Shown here: in pieces, positions 19,790 through 30,100 of the stretch
Position numbering within the stretch: the stretch's first letter is position 1
Layout of the letters: each line of letters begins with the position of its first letter
NCBI RefSeq assembly: GCF_963169125.1
Contig: NC_084794.1
Location: forward strand, 86,411,018-86,475,017
Direction of reading: 5' to 3'
DNA: 64,000 nucleotides
DNA from: Humulus lupulus
Taxonomy: Eukaryota > Streptophyta > Magnoliopsida > Rosales > Cannabaceae
Translations under genes and position numbers: made by a program
The notes under the pieces: model-generated
Database searches by the model: none
What the model was told of the DNA's origin: nothing
Seen by the model: the letters and a program-made list of their open reading frames with translations, nothing else

Positions 19790-20695
19790 TTGCGACATAA
19801 TTTAGATGTCATGCACATTGAGAAAAATGTGTGTGATAGTCTAATAGGAACTTTATTAAATATTCCAAGTAAAAGTAAGGACGGTATTAAAGCTCGGAAA
19901 GACATGGCTGCATTGGGCTTGCGAAAAAACCTACATCCAAAAGCTGGCCCTAATAGAACATTTTTACTGGCAGCTTGTTACACACTCACTAAGGATGAGA
20001 AAAAAGAACTTTGCAATTGTCTATACAATATTAAAGTTCCAGAAGGGTATTCTTCAAACATAAGAACGTTGGTGGATATGAAGAATTTGAATTTGGTCGG
20101 CATGAAATCTCATGATTGTCATGTCCTATTCCAACACATTCTACCTGTGGCTATTCGTGGTGTGCTACCTAGAAAGGTTCGAGAAATAATCACATGGATG
20201 TGTTTGTTTTTCAAGTATTTATGTTGTAAGACGATTGATGTTTCAACGTTAGACAATTTACAAGTGGAGATTACTATAATCTTGTGTTACTTAGAGCGAT
20301 TCTTCCCACCTTCTTTTGACATAATGGTGCATCTTATAGTCCATTTGGTTAGAGAGATTAAACTATGCGGACCTGTTTATTTAAGATGGATGTATCCCTT
20401 TGAGCGATACATGAAGATTCTTAAGAGTTATGTTAGAAATAGAAGTAGACCCGAAGGATGTATTGTTGAATGCTATATTGCAGAAGAAGCCATTGAATTT
20501 TGTTCAGAATACTTGCATGGTGTGACAAGCGTGGGCGATCAATCTACATTAAATAAAAGTAATGGTGGAAAAGGTGGTGTTATATGCTCAATAACTCAAG
20601 ATGAAAGACATGAAGCACATTGTCTTGTATTGCAAAACATTGATGAGATTCAACCTTACATCGAGCAAGTTATCTTAGACAGTATGATATCATAA
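19790..20695 (+). CDS. CACTA transposase C-terminal part with DUF4218
   Basis: 301 codons continue the same protein. 'RHNLDVMHIEKNVCDSLIGT' ends the TNP2 domain. From about residue 115, 'MKSHDCHVLFQHILPVAIRG', 'CYLERFFPPSFDIMVHLIVH', 'YLRWMYPFERYMKILKSYVR' and 'NRSRPEGCIVECYIAEEAIE' match the DUF4218 domain that follows TNP2 in plant CACTA proteins. This block is well preserved and ends in TAA/splice sequence at about 20,693. An exon at about 20,741-20,855 continues the gene. Confidence 0.88.
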   Translation: MRHNLDVMHIEKNVCDSLIGTLLNIPSKSKDGIKARKDMAALGLRKNLHPKAGPNRTFLLAACYTLTKDEKKELCNCLYNIKVPEGYSSNIRTLVDMKNLNLVGMKSHDCHVLFQHILPVAIRGVLPRKVREIITWMCLFFKYLCCKTIDVSTLDNLQVEITIILCYLERFFPPSFDIMVHLIVHLVREIKLCGPVYLRWMYPFERYMKILKSYVRNRSRPEGCIVECYIAEEAIEFCSEYLHGVTSVGDQSTLNKSNGGKGGVICSITQDERHEAHCLVLQNIDEIQPYIEQVILDSMIS

Positions 20696-20740
20696 AACAT
20701 TATTGTGATATTTGTATTGTTTCATACTAATTTTGCATAA

Positions 20741-21592
20741 ATTTATGAAGGAATCATTTTGTTTGGCTTCGGAAAAAATATCCATCTAAGTCAAAGAACC
20801 AAAAATGGATCCAAGATGAACACTATCGTACGTTTAGTACTTGGTTAGAGAACAAGGTATTGATTTGAGTAAATAATTTTAAATCTTTTGTTTTGATTGC
20901 ATGACATGTTATTAATTATTATTTCATTTTTTTTAACAAAGGTTGCAATTGAAGTGACCCACACGTCGTGTCATGTGTCGGACATAGTTAAGTGGATTTC
21001 TCGTGGTCCTTCTCTGAATGTGTTTAAGTACCCATCATACATCGTCAATGGTACTCAATTCAATACTTTGGAACGAGATAATGTAAGAACCACACAGAAT
21101 AGTGGAGTTTGTATTGTAGCAAAAACTGTGCAAATCTCTAGTTCAAAGGAAAAAAATCCTGTAGAGTGTGATATGACATTTTTTGGAGTAATCCAAGAAA
21201 TTTGAGAATTAGATTATACTACAACTAGAGTGCCGGTCTTCTTATGTGATTGGGTGAAAAGTGACAAGGGAGTAAAGGTTGATGATTTAGGTTTTACTTC
21301 AGTTGATTTAAATCGAATTGGGCACAAAAATGATCGTTTCATAATGGCAACACAAGCCAAACTAGTTTTTTATGTGAATGATCCATCAAACAAGCAATGG
21401 TCAGTCGTGGTTCCTACTCAACCGATAGATTGGAGAGACAAAGAGAATGATGTACATGACTTACCACTCCTTCAACAACCTGTCACAATTCCCGAACCAC
21501 AGCTTACCGAATACCCTATTGATGATGGTGTAGATGACGATGATATTTGTTTGCGTTTTGATGGTGACGGTGTATGGGTTGATCATATACTG
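20741..21592 (+). pseudogene. CACTA transposase 3' exons with DUF4216
   Basis: A short exon (about 20,741-20,855) reads like 'KNQKWIQDEHYRTFSTWLEN' and ends at an AAG|GTATTG donor. The next exon starts after TAACAAAG at about 20,941 with 'VAIEVTHTSCHVSDIVKWIS'. It carries 'TRVPVFLCDWV', 'VDDLGFTSVDLNRIGHKNDR' and 'FIMATQAKLVFYVNDPSNKQ', the DUF4216 domain usual at the C-terminus of TNP2-type proteins. A TGA at 21,203 breaks the exon. It ends with an acidic tail and a stop at 21,593. The role of DUF4216 is not known. Confidence 0.8.
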
Positions 21593-21719
21593 TGATAAAT
21601 GTTGACTTGTTTTTTTTTCTTCTAAAGGTTGGATTTGTTCATTTTATATTTAATTTTCCTATCATATTGACGATTGTCTATTAACATTGTTTATAATCGT
21701 TTCCTTTTCAGATATTTCC

Positions 21720-23154
21720 ATGGCTAATCCAGGAGGTTTTGATGATGATTGTCCACTTCTTGGACTTGATGATGATTGTCCACTTCCTGGACTTGAAAAT
21801 AATGTTGGTCAGGAGGAGAATAATGAGACTGCTATAGTGCATGTGAGATCTGTTAGGGGACTATGTACCATGCCCGACATAGCCAAGATGCGAAGTGAAG
21901 GTGTTAAGGTACCAATCAAGTTCAATGAATATGGACAAGTGATTGGTACAATGAGATCAAAATTGGGATCAATGATCGGATCAACTATCAAGAGGTGTGC
22001 TTCAATCACACACACGAGCTGGGATAAAGTCCTAAATCAGACAAAGAAAAATTTTGGGAAATCATTAAGGTATTTTCTCTATCACTATAATATATGTTGT
22101 TTGTATTTTTAATGTAGACTAACGATATGTATTGTTTTCAATTGTAGGCTACATTTGACATAGACCATAAATCAAAAAGAAAAATTATGACAAGGGCGGC
22201 AAAACGATGGAGATCATTCAAATCCCATCTGACTAAGGTATGCATCTATGATGTACTTGATGCAAATCCGACCATCAAGACGTTCAATATGCCAAGAGAT
22301 TACTCACAGTTGATCACTAAAACAGAATAGGATGAGTTCTGTGTTTCACGCATGACTGATGATTGGAAGAAAATAAGAAAAATACATCAAGATCATCGAA
22401 AAAAAATAAACACAACCATCATATGTCACGAGGTGGGTATTTGTTGGCACTGGAAAGGCTGCAACAAAAAAAATTTGGACTCGAGGTGTCTGAAATCGAC
22501 AGGTCACAGTTGTGGTTGGTGGGACATTCTAACAAAAAGGGTGAGTCGGTTGGTACCGAGGCAACAAGCGTAGCTCGCAGTAAGTGTACTACATTTTATA
22601 TGATTGGATTACTTATTTTTAATGAGAATAACTATATTTCTATATTTTGTTTGCAGGAGCACTATAATAAGCTCATGAGTGAAGGAAAATTTGAACCTAA
22701 TGGGTCTAAGGATGTGCTTACTATGGCATTAGGCACCCCTGAGAGCAGAGGGCGAGTGAGGGGTATTGGGCTCGGTGTAACGCCTAGCCAATTTTGGAAA
22801 ACCCCACTACCCAGTAAGAAAAAGGGAAAGGAATTTGAGGCTTCCTCAGTTGAGGCTCGATTTGCAATGATGGAAGAAAAATACTGTCAACAAGAAGAAA
22901 TAATGAAACAACAACAGGAAATGATAAAAAGACAAGAGGAAATGATGCGACAATTTATGGAACAGGTGAAAGGACAACATAGTGGCTTTGGAGGATCTTC
23001 TCATGCGTCAGTGCCAAACTATGGATCACCTATAGATCAGGTGACACCATCTCATCAGGCATCACCGAAATCACAGCATCAACCTCTAGCACCCCCGCCC
23101 CCACAACCAGAAGAGGCACCTGTGTTTATCCCCACTCCTGGCTCAAATCAAGTA
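21720..23154 (+). pseudogene. Second CACTA gene, 5' exons (plant En/Spm-associated transposase domain)
   Basis: Exon 1 starts at ATG 21,720 (MANPGG…, acidic repeats) and ends at AAG|GTATTT (22,070). Exon 2 begins after TTGTAG at 22,148 with 'ATFDIDHKSKRKIMTRAAKR'. A stop TAG at 22,328 and a shift in the A-run near 22,399 follow; then 'GYLLALERLQQKKFGLEVSE' resumes the domain. After an intron (acceptor TTTGCAG at about 22,656) comes 'EHYNKLMSEGKFEPNGSKDV', a Gln/Glu-rich coiled coil ('QQQEMIKRQEEMMRQF'), and a Pro/Ser-rich tail. This is the Transposase_24/Ptta-En-Spm arrangement. By analogy it may bind the subterminal repeats; that is inference. Confidence 0.8.
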
Positions 23155-23225
23155 TAGCTTTATCTTTTTAAAATCTAAATTTGTGAACTTGTATAACATA
23201 TTTATACATATCTAAATATGTGCAG

Positions 23226-24144
23226 GATAAAATGATTGAATGTAAATTTGCATTAGGCTCTATCACTAACATCGTTGGTAGGGGATACATTCTAGTTACT
23301 AGTAGCTCAGACGTACATGGAGAAAACATAGGAGAAAACTACCGCGGTTCAATTGAGTTTGCTGACCAACATGATGCTCTACTTGTTAACCCGATCCCTA
23401 ACAGTGAGATTTATACAGTCAAACAAGCTATTGGGAGTTTGATATGTTGGCCCAAGTCGCTAGTCATCTTCAATGAAGCGACACAGGTAATTCTTTTAAG
23501 ACTATTAAATTTTTATTTACTTATTCCATTATTAATTATTTGTTATGCGTTTATTAGGAGGTCGTTAAAAAAAAAAAAAAAAGCAAGCTGGGAAAAAAAC
23601 TTCTCTACCATTAGCACCACAAACTCAAAAACTAGTTCCAAAACGAGCGCCTAAGGAGTCATTGTCACAAGAGGTGCAACAACCATCTCCAATTTCGCCT
23701 AAGTTGAGACAAGTATATGAAATCGTCAATGATTGGCCTAAACATGATTATGCCGTTGAAGTGTCCATTGACTTTGATGTGTTTGGCCATGCTTGTGAAT
23801 ACTTTGATCTATTTCGGGATGAAATACTTGAATTTTGTAGAAATGAGATGATTGGACAATCATGCATTGTCTTCTACATAAGGTATGCTAATAATATTTA
23901 TTGTAAGGATTTCCTTTCATCAACTATTTAGTTTTCTTTTTAATTAATTATATTTGTTGGTAGGATTTTGTACCAGACACTGTTATTAGACGAGGAAAAG
24001 AGAGGATCATTGTTGTTTATGAATCTGAATAAGGTTTCTACTTCCGTGACCCGTGCAGATAGTCGTGCTCAAGCTTTATGTGATAGGATGTTATATTGCA
24101 CGTCTAAAAAGCATGATTGGATAGTTACGCCTTATAACCATGGG
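23226..24144 (+). pseudogene. Second CACTA gene, middle exons
   Basis: Exons are inferred at about 23,226-23,486 ('IECKFALGSITNIVGRGYIL' … 'SLICWPKSLVIFNEATQ', donor CAG|GTAATT), 23,558-23,881 (lysine run, 'KLRQVYEIVNDWPKHDYAVE', donor AAG|GTATGC) and about 23,965-24,143 ('DSRAQALCDRMLYC', donor TGGGTAAG). The third ends just before the protease exon. These segments link the transposase-like part to the Ulp1-like part in related plant elements. An A-run of 16 at 23,568-23,583 may be a frame-breaking site. Confidence 0.7.
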
Positions 24145-24226
24145 TAAGTTTAATTATTATGCTTTTCATTGATACAAACAAATAGAATTTAAAGTTAACA
24201 ACTGTGTAATACTTGTTCTTTCAACA

Positions 24227-24816
24227 GGGAGCATTGGATGTTATTTTTATTATATCCCAATTGGCATTATTGTTGTTTTCTCGATCCTCTCAATGCACCA
24301 TCAAGGACAGCCATCAAGGAGACCATTCATGATGCATTTGAGATGTATTTCACAGAAAGAATGAAAGCACGTCAAAAGATCAACAAACGCTCATCGGGAG
24401 TAATGTATTTCCAACCTACGGTATGTTTCTATTTGTATAGTTTATGTATATGTAAAGATGTTTAAGATATTTAATACTAAGAATTGTGCATGTATTACCA
24501 ATCTTTATATAGTGTCGTAAACAACCAAACAATATCGACTGCGGATATTACATTATGAGGATGATGAAGAATGTACTTATCAATGCCCCTCGTATCAAAC
24601 ATTTCTTGTCGAAACAGGTAATAAACAATTTACAACTACATAGTATTAATCTAGTACAATTTTTATATATGCTTTGAATTTATTACCACTAACATAATTA
24701 TAATTAATTTTTTTTTTTTTCAGTTCACCTCCGACAAACCATATACTACTCAAGAAATTGACGAAGTTAGAGAAGAATGGGCAATGTCATTTTTACAATT
24801 GGTTAGAGCAAAATGA
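24227..24816 (+). CDS. Ulp1-like cysteine protease (C48) exons of second CACTA gene
   Basis: After acceptor CAACAG at 24,226 the exon reads 'EHWMLFLLYPNWHYCCFLDP', which supplies the catalytic His (of EHW) and Asp (of LDP) of the C48 fold. An exon from about 24,512 gives 'QPNNIDCGYYIMRMMKNVL' with the catalytic Cys after the usual Gln/Asn region. A last exon from 24,724 ends 'EEWAMSFLQLVRAK' with stop TGA at 24,814-24,816. Introns have GT/AG borders. C48 enzymes cleave SUMO or related modifiers. Transposon-borne copies are known in plant Mutator and CACTA elements, but their role in transposition is unclear. All three catalytic residues are kept. Confidence 0.82.
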
Positions 24817-25007
24817 ATGATGTTATAGCTAGCTAATTGCAATACATGTTTAGAAATTTTAAATTTATTACGTAAAATTTTTTTGCCAATTTTTTAGTAT
24901 TTTCTTTTCAAATTTCTTTTGATAGATATTCGACACTCAAATGGATATATATTTTTAAATCAAAATTAAAATTGTAGCTGTATTTTTTTTTTAAAAAATT
25001 ACTTTTA

Positions 25008-25261
25008 AGGTCATGCAAAGCGAGTCCTAAAAAATTACCCGCGAGTCATAAAAAATTACTTAAAAGCACTCAACCCGATTTTTTAGGACTAGCATTGCGA
25101 GTCCTAAAAAGTTACTTAAAGGCACTCAACCAGATTTTTTAGGACTCGCACTTGATTAAAGGCACTCAACCAGATTTTTTAAGACTCGCAATGCGAGTCG
25201 TAAAAACATTAATTAAAGGCTCTCAAATAGAGGACTCGCAATGCTAGTCCTAAAAAACCCT
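25008..25261. repeat. CACTA right subterminal repeats with GACTCGCA/TGCGAGTC palindrome
   Basis: Words such as GCGAGTCCTAAAAA and TTTTTTAGGACTCGCA alternate on both strands. GACTCGCAATGCGAGTC (about 25,184-25,200) has 8-bp arms around one base. 'aaaggcactcaaccagatttttta' recurs three times. Confidence 0.85.
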
Positions 25262-25274
25262 TTTTGTAGTAGTG
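25262..25274 (-). repeat. CACTA right terminal inverted repeat
   Basis: TTTTGTAGTAGTG is the exact inverse of the left end and is followed by the target duplication TAG (25,275-25,277). Confidence 0.95.
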
Positions 25275-25740
25275 TAGACCCAATGAGATTAGGGCTAGGT
25301 CTTATTTCCATTGTTATATTAATAAAATATAACATCTAGAAAAAAAAATAAGACATCAAATGCATTTCACATTATTTTCGAAGAGAGAAAAATAGAGAAC
25401 TTTGTTCTCTCTATTCTGTGAGAAGAACGCTCTCATGTGTTGAGATTCAAAAAGTGTGTTCTTGTGTATCTTACCAAATAGCATAGACATCTGCGTGTCT
25501 CATTCTCTTTGTGCGAGCCATAGTATGGAAGATGGTGGGTTAGGAGGCTAAGACGTTATTTGATGTACACGTGTTCCACATCTAGAAAATGTATTTGTAA
25601 TTTTCTATATTATTCATATTCATGTCGCATGAGAAAGATCACATTCTAGTTATAGTTCCTAGAGTGATTTATTCTTATGCTTTAATAATTGTTATTATCG
25701 CATTGAAATATTATTCCATGCTTCTGCTGCACTGTCAATC
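25275..25740 (+). mobile_element. Copia LTR Co2, right part
   Basis: Sequence after the CACTA includes CTCATGTGTTGAG (25,432-25,444) and 'tttgtgcgagcc…atggaagat', which parallel Co1 and Co6. The LTR 3' end is not clear; I place it near 25,740. The stretch from there to 25,933 shows no gene. Confidence 0.55.
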
Positions 25741-25933
25741 ACATGATAAAAAACCATCAGATCACCTACTCAAAGTTATCTCATTGACCAGTTTTGTATT
25801 CTAATCTAGGCAAGTAAGATTGTGATTCTATATATAGAGGTTTGTGAAGCCACTAATGATCACTCTTAACAAAAATAAACAAACGCAAATCTTATAGATC
25901 ATATATTGAGAGCAAAATAGTTCAAGAGCTTAC

Positions 25934-26880
25934 CTTTCTTAGCCAGAGAGGGATTGACGAAATTCATCACCATTCACCAAGTGGGAATATATCAGCTTGA
26001 TTCCAACAAACTTCGTTGGCCAAGTATAATTCTATTTGCTGCAAGGTTCATTCAAATGCAACTTTAAACGAAATGTGAAATGAAATAGAGGAAAACCACA
26101 TATATGTAACAAGTTCTTTTGATTCCAGTTTTGAGACAATAAACAGAGAGAAAATCAACCACTAAACAGCCGGGTAATCAAGATCAAGTCCTGAAACTTT
26201 AAGTAATCTATTATTTTTAGATCATGATTATTCAACTACTAACAAAGATGAGATAAAAGCTTACCTTTGTCCCTTTCAACTATTGCAGTCTGTGACGACC
26301 TTCCTGGGATATTGTGAAGGGAGTGGTTAAATGGATTCTGATCACACTAAAAAGGGTAAATAATATTTGTTTCAATCAATATCATGTAAATAACTTCAAA
26401 AATTAGTTGCAGAACATCATGCTAGTGCCATTAACAGAAAAAATGTTGAGAGTGTGGGAAAGATAACAAAAAAAAACATTAAAATTTAAGGTTCACTTGG
26501 CCACAACTTCAATATTAGTTCACAAAAAATCTAATATAGGACATGCAACCTAAAGTTCAAATTTTTAAGCCAAAAAATTAAACGGTCCAAGCGAAATAAA
26601 AAAAAATGCATTCTTTATAAACCTCCAACTTAGAACACTGAAATATCTCACCCGTAAGTACATTGTTCCTCTAAAGTTTAACGAAACTCCAACAAAAAAA
26701 AACTTAGTCAAGTTAAGAACAACTTACCGAGAACCTCGAAGAGCCTCCACTGGTGAATCGACGTCACCTTTCCTTTCTGAAGGACTCCCAAGAAATACCT
26801 AACTCTGACCACAATATCAGAAAGCTTCAGTCACACACTATTTAGGGAAGAAGAAATGAAAAATTGGGGAAGATGAACCC
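25934..26880 (-). other. Candidate 5' end of a host (or captured) gene: three exons on the minus strand
   Basis: On the minus strand three exons with canonical borders follow a TATA box. Exon 1 is about 26,880-26,728 (donor CTCG|GTAAG). Exon 2 is 26,337-26,265 (acceptor GATCAG, donor CAAAG|GTAAGC). Exon 3 is 26,038-25,934 (acceptor CTTGCAG, donor GAAAG|GTAAGC). Exons 1-2 have no long frame and look like 5' UTR. Exon 3 has an ATG at 25,973 opening 'MVMNFVNPSLAKK' up to the donor. Downstream exons are not visible because copia LTR and CACTA sequence follow. It could be a disrupted host gene or Mutator-captured sequence. I do not recognise the product. Confidence 0.4.
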
Positions 26881-26904
26881 AAAGATAAAAACTGAGCAAC
26901 TGAA

Positions 26905-26912
26905 ATTTTATA
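26905..26912 (-). promoter_or_regulatory. Candidate TATA box of the minus-strand exon series
   Basis: The minus strand reads GGTATAAAATTTC, and the exon-1 region begins about 25-30 bases downstream with a pyrimidine-rich leader ('TTTCATTTCTTCTTCCC'). Placement fits a plant core promoter. Confidence 0.45.
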
Positions 26913-27599
26913 CCTTTTTTTTAATATGAAAAACTCTATCCCCATCTTTAGTGTAACCGGTTGTGGGTAATAAGGCCATTCATAATGTTTAGACTGCCCC
27001 TACAAAAGTAGCATGTCAACTGTCATTCAATTGTTTGGTAGCCCTCTGCTCCCAACCCATCTCCCCAGCCACACGCTTATAAATTTGTAACTATTAAACA
27101 TTGAACGGCCAAGATTAATTGAATTGAAACTATTATGCCAACCGTTGGATTCAAATTATAAACAAGGAACCACTAATATGACTTGACGAGACCCGTTTCG
27201 CCTTCAGATCGGGCGCGACTACATCAGGGTCCATATATATTATAAAGAGTTGTATCATGTCAAATTAGTCAATGATATACCTTTCTATCATTATCCACAA
27301 GTGCAAAACAATCCTTTAAACTATGCAAGTTATTCCTTATGATAACTACACTAAAAAACATGTATATGTATAGTGTCTTTTATATATATTCCTATGCAAC
27401 ATCATAAGCACAAAATATTATTAACCAATCATGAAACACAACAAACAAATTTCACAAGTCATTCTTTCCAAAAAAAAAACTAGAGAAGAACTACTATTTG
27501 GAATTGTTGTTGGTTTCGGTCTTCTTGCTTCGTTTGTTGAACTCTCCTTCATTTGAATGTGTGCTCTTTCTTTCTTTTTTCGTGCAACAAAGGAACAAA
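26913..27599. other. Upstream region between candidate promoter and Mutator remnant
   Basis: No credible frame. It contains 'gacccgtttcgccttcagatcgggcgcgac', a local GC-rich patch (27,190-27,225), and AT-rich flanks. It may hold the promoter of the exon series and the unidentified end of the Mutator element. I could not find a terminal inverted repeat. Confidence 0.35.
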
Positions 27600-28708
27600 G
27601 CAAAATAATTAGCTATACATATTAGCATGAAAAACAATCTTCAAGAATTTGAACTTAAATTGAATCACATAGACTCTTTTCACTTTGGGTTTCTCATTAA
27701 GTTTTGCTATTATGGACAACTTTCCCACATTTTTTACGATGCATCTCCAAACCAAACTTCCTAACTTTATTACTAGAAGGAAGCTCACTAACTTCACATC
27801 TTCTAACTTCCTTAGGACATCCTGGTCTTTTCTTAACAACAAGAGATCTTAAAACATGTGATCTAGAATTTGGCCATCCGAGCCATTAATACCTTTGATC
27901 ATTGGAGCATAAGTCATTTCATATGCTTCCTTATAGTAACAAGTATCAACATATTCAACTAGTTTTATATTCGTTTGCATTATACAAGCTAGTGCATGAA
28001 TGCATGGAATCCAAGTTAATTCCCATATTCTAGAAGCACAAACTATGACATTTAGATCAACCACAAATAACTCATCAGTAGTTGTTACTCCAACTTGAAA
28101 ATGCAACTGACTAGCCCATTTAATTCTACATATCGAGCCCACTATTTGTTTCTTTCCAAGATTTCTATGGCTTTAGGGGAAATTTGATACTTCCATTTCC
28201 TCACAGACTTCCTTTTCTCCACCATTCTCTCCATCGTGTAATTCTTAATCCTCTCAAGCATCACTATTAAGGGACTGTCTCGAGGTGTGAGTATCGACTT
28301 GTTGATTTCCTCACACAATTTTTTGTAGAATAATATCACATTTTAGTTTAGTTTTGAAGTGGGATCTACTCCATGTTGTTGGTTTCTCAGTTAGCCATGC
28401 TACGTCAGCTAGATCAGCTTGAGCCAAGATAGCCATTTTTTGTTTAACTTTGTTAATAGTTATTGATTCTGCTGCAACCCAAACCATATCCTTCAAGGCT
28501 AAACCAGAATGTTTAGACTTAAAATTATTCTACATGTGCCTCACACAAAATAGATGTTCAAAATCATCTACATGCTTTTTAATAGCTTCAATAATCCATT
28601 TTTGTCTATCACGATGAATGTGAATGATTGATTTTTGGTCATTTCAATGCCTTCTTTCAAAATCTCTACAAATCAATCCCAATTCACCTTATTTTCTACA
28701 TTTACAAC
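27600..28708 (-). pseudogene. Mutator-like element (MULE) transposase, 3' half
   Basis: The minus strand gives, in broken frames, 'IEAIKKHVDDFEHLFCVRHM' (around 28,540-28,620), 'LKDMVWVAAES', 'TTWSRSHFKTKLKCDIILQK', and then 'MLERIKNYTMERMVEKRKSV'. A SWIM-type zinc finger follows, 'CASRIWELTWIPCIHALACI', with the expected C…C-x-H and one changed Cys. Near 27,700-27,760 there is a CCHC knuckle like 'CGKVVHNSKT' after a basic RRCEVSELPSS segment. This order is that of plant MuDR/MULE transposases. It lacks its N-terminal half, where copia LTR Co3 begins at 28,709, and has several stops and shifts. Confidence 0.82.
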
Positions 28709-29533
28709 TGTTGGGGGAGAGTGGACTTACACTACTTATTTAGATAGATTCAGAATGAAACTTATAATGTAGATAACCCAAAAATTCAAGGAAAAAATAA
28801 GTGTGAACCGAACAACGAAATCCAATCTATGTCAAGAAGAAGAACACCACTTAGAAAATTTCAACATCGAGGGAGAAATACCATAAGGCTCATACACAAG
28901 GAGTATCACTGTCCAAATTCTCTATTTCCTAGTCCGTCATTGATGATTGAGGTTATTTCTAAGAGGAAAGTAAATTTAATTGAATAAGCCATTGAATTCA
29001 CAAGACAAGCACTTTCTTGATAAATTTCTTGGAGAAAACTTGATGTGTGAGACCAAGAGAGAGAGTTTAGAATTTAGATTAGGGCTTCAAAACTCTAAAA
29101 TGTCTTTTCTATAATGTAGGCCCCGTCATTGAGTCTAACCAATAGAATTAGAGATTTTAGACACATTATTTGGAGCTTAAAAATGAAATTGTACGAACTA
29201 GATAGGCGATGTGTTGCCTGTCTATAGTCGACGCGACACCTGTTGTGTTTCACCTAGGTTTCAAGTTCTAGGTGATGCGTCGCTTACAATGAAGCGACAC
29301 AACACTAGATAGGCAGGTCACACTTCTAAAAAAATACCTTGAGCACCTCCAAATGCTCTGAAACTTTTTGGGCATCCTTAGATACCTCAATGTATCTCTT
29401 TGGACTCGAAATTACAATTTTTCAATGCCTTCAACAAAAAGTCAAATTTCACCTACATTATGTGAAATTGTTAGGATTTTACACCTAGCTTGTGTAATAC
29501 CACTGAGGATTTGTATTTTAACCAATCCTAACA
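28709..29533 (-). mobile_element. Copia LTR Co3 (825 bp)
   Basis: On the plus strand it runs from TGTTGGGGGAG (28,709) to AATCCTAACA (29,533). On the minus strand it therefore starts TGTTAGGATTGG directly after a G-tract PPT (29,549-29,534), so this is a 3' LTR of a minus-strand element. It interrupts the MULE transposase. A cluster of GCGACGC-like words lies at about 29,200-29,300, with 7-bp arms GTCGCTT/AAGCGAC at 29,279-29,298. Confidence 0.65.
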
Positions 29534-29549
29534 CCCCCCCCCCCCCCCC
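29534..29549 (-). other. Polypurine tract of Co3: sixteen G on the minus strand
   Basis: Sixteen consecutive C on the plus strand sit exactly between the LTR end CCTAACA and 'acttggttaaacac'. Copia elements carry an AAGTGGGGGA-like PPT at this spot, so this is an expanded PPT. Exact length may be a sequencing uncertainty. Confidence 0.6.
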
Positions 29550-30100
29550 ACTTGGTTAAACACAAACATTTACCTCTAGCTCATAAACAACGTTGGTGCC
29601 TAAAATAAACTGCCTTTCGACTTGAACTTTATCTTAGTGAAAGTACCATAAACCTTATCAATATCATCGGTTGCTTAAAAGCTTGAACCAAGTATTCCCA
29701 TTATAATATCGGTGATACTTCACTCACGCACCTATAATTGATCATTTAGTTTCCTACTTTTCCCGCTTAGCAATAACATGGTCATGTGCTCTTCTATTCA
29801 TGAACTTTCCGGGGGGAAACTCCAACTCCCGTGGAGGTGACACCACTTGTAAGTTCACATAGGTGAAGTTCTTACAACATCTTTACTACCATTAGAGACT
29901 CTTGTTGCACTTACTGAACTTCATTAAAAGCCCTAGGTTTAACCTTCACTTAGTAACAACGAACACTAACTATCTTGATAGGACTCACAATTGTTTAGTG
30001 TTGAAAGCAATTCATTAATCAATGACTTTGTCTTACCCATTGAACAATTTCCCTGATGTTTATAAGTAGGTAGATTTTAACTACTGAACCACGTAAAAAA
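29550..30100 (-). mobile_element. 3' untranslated remnant of copia Co3
   Basis: Minus-strand text such as 'TGTGAACTTACAAGTGGTGTCACCTCC' and '…TTAACCAAGTGGGG' resembles the 3' untranslated part of copia elements just before the PPT. No coding domain is readable, and the left boundary of the rest of the element is not visible. Confidence 0.4.

Larger units (their letters stand above)
14932..25274 (+). mobile_element. CACTA (En/Spm) DNA transposon, 10,343 bp
   Basis: The left end CACTACTACAAAA (14,932-14,944) and right end TTTTGTAGTAGTG (25,262-25,274) are perfect 13-bp inverted repeats flanked by a 3-bp duplication TAG (14,929-14,931 and 25,275-25,277), as expected for CACTA. Both ends hold subterminal repeats of the GAGTCCTAAAA type. 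The interior encodes a TNP2-like transposase (18,155-21,592) and a second multi-exon gene (21,720-24,816) with a plant En/Spm-associated domain and an Ulp1-like protease. The transposase has a frameshift and stops, so this copy is probably not autonomous. Confidence 0.93.
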
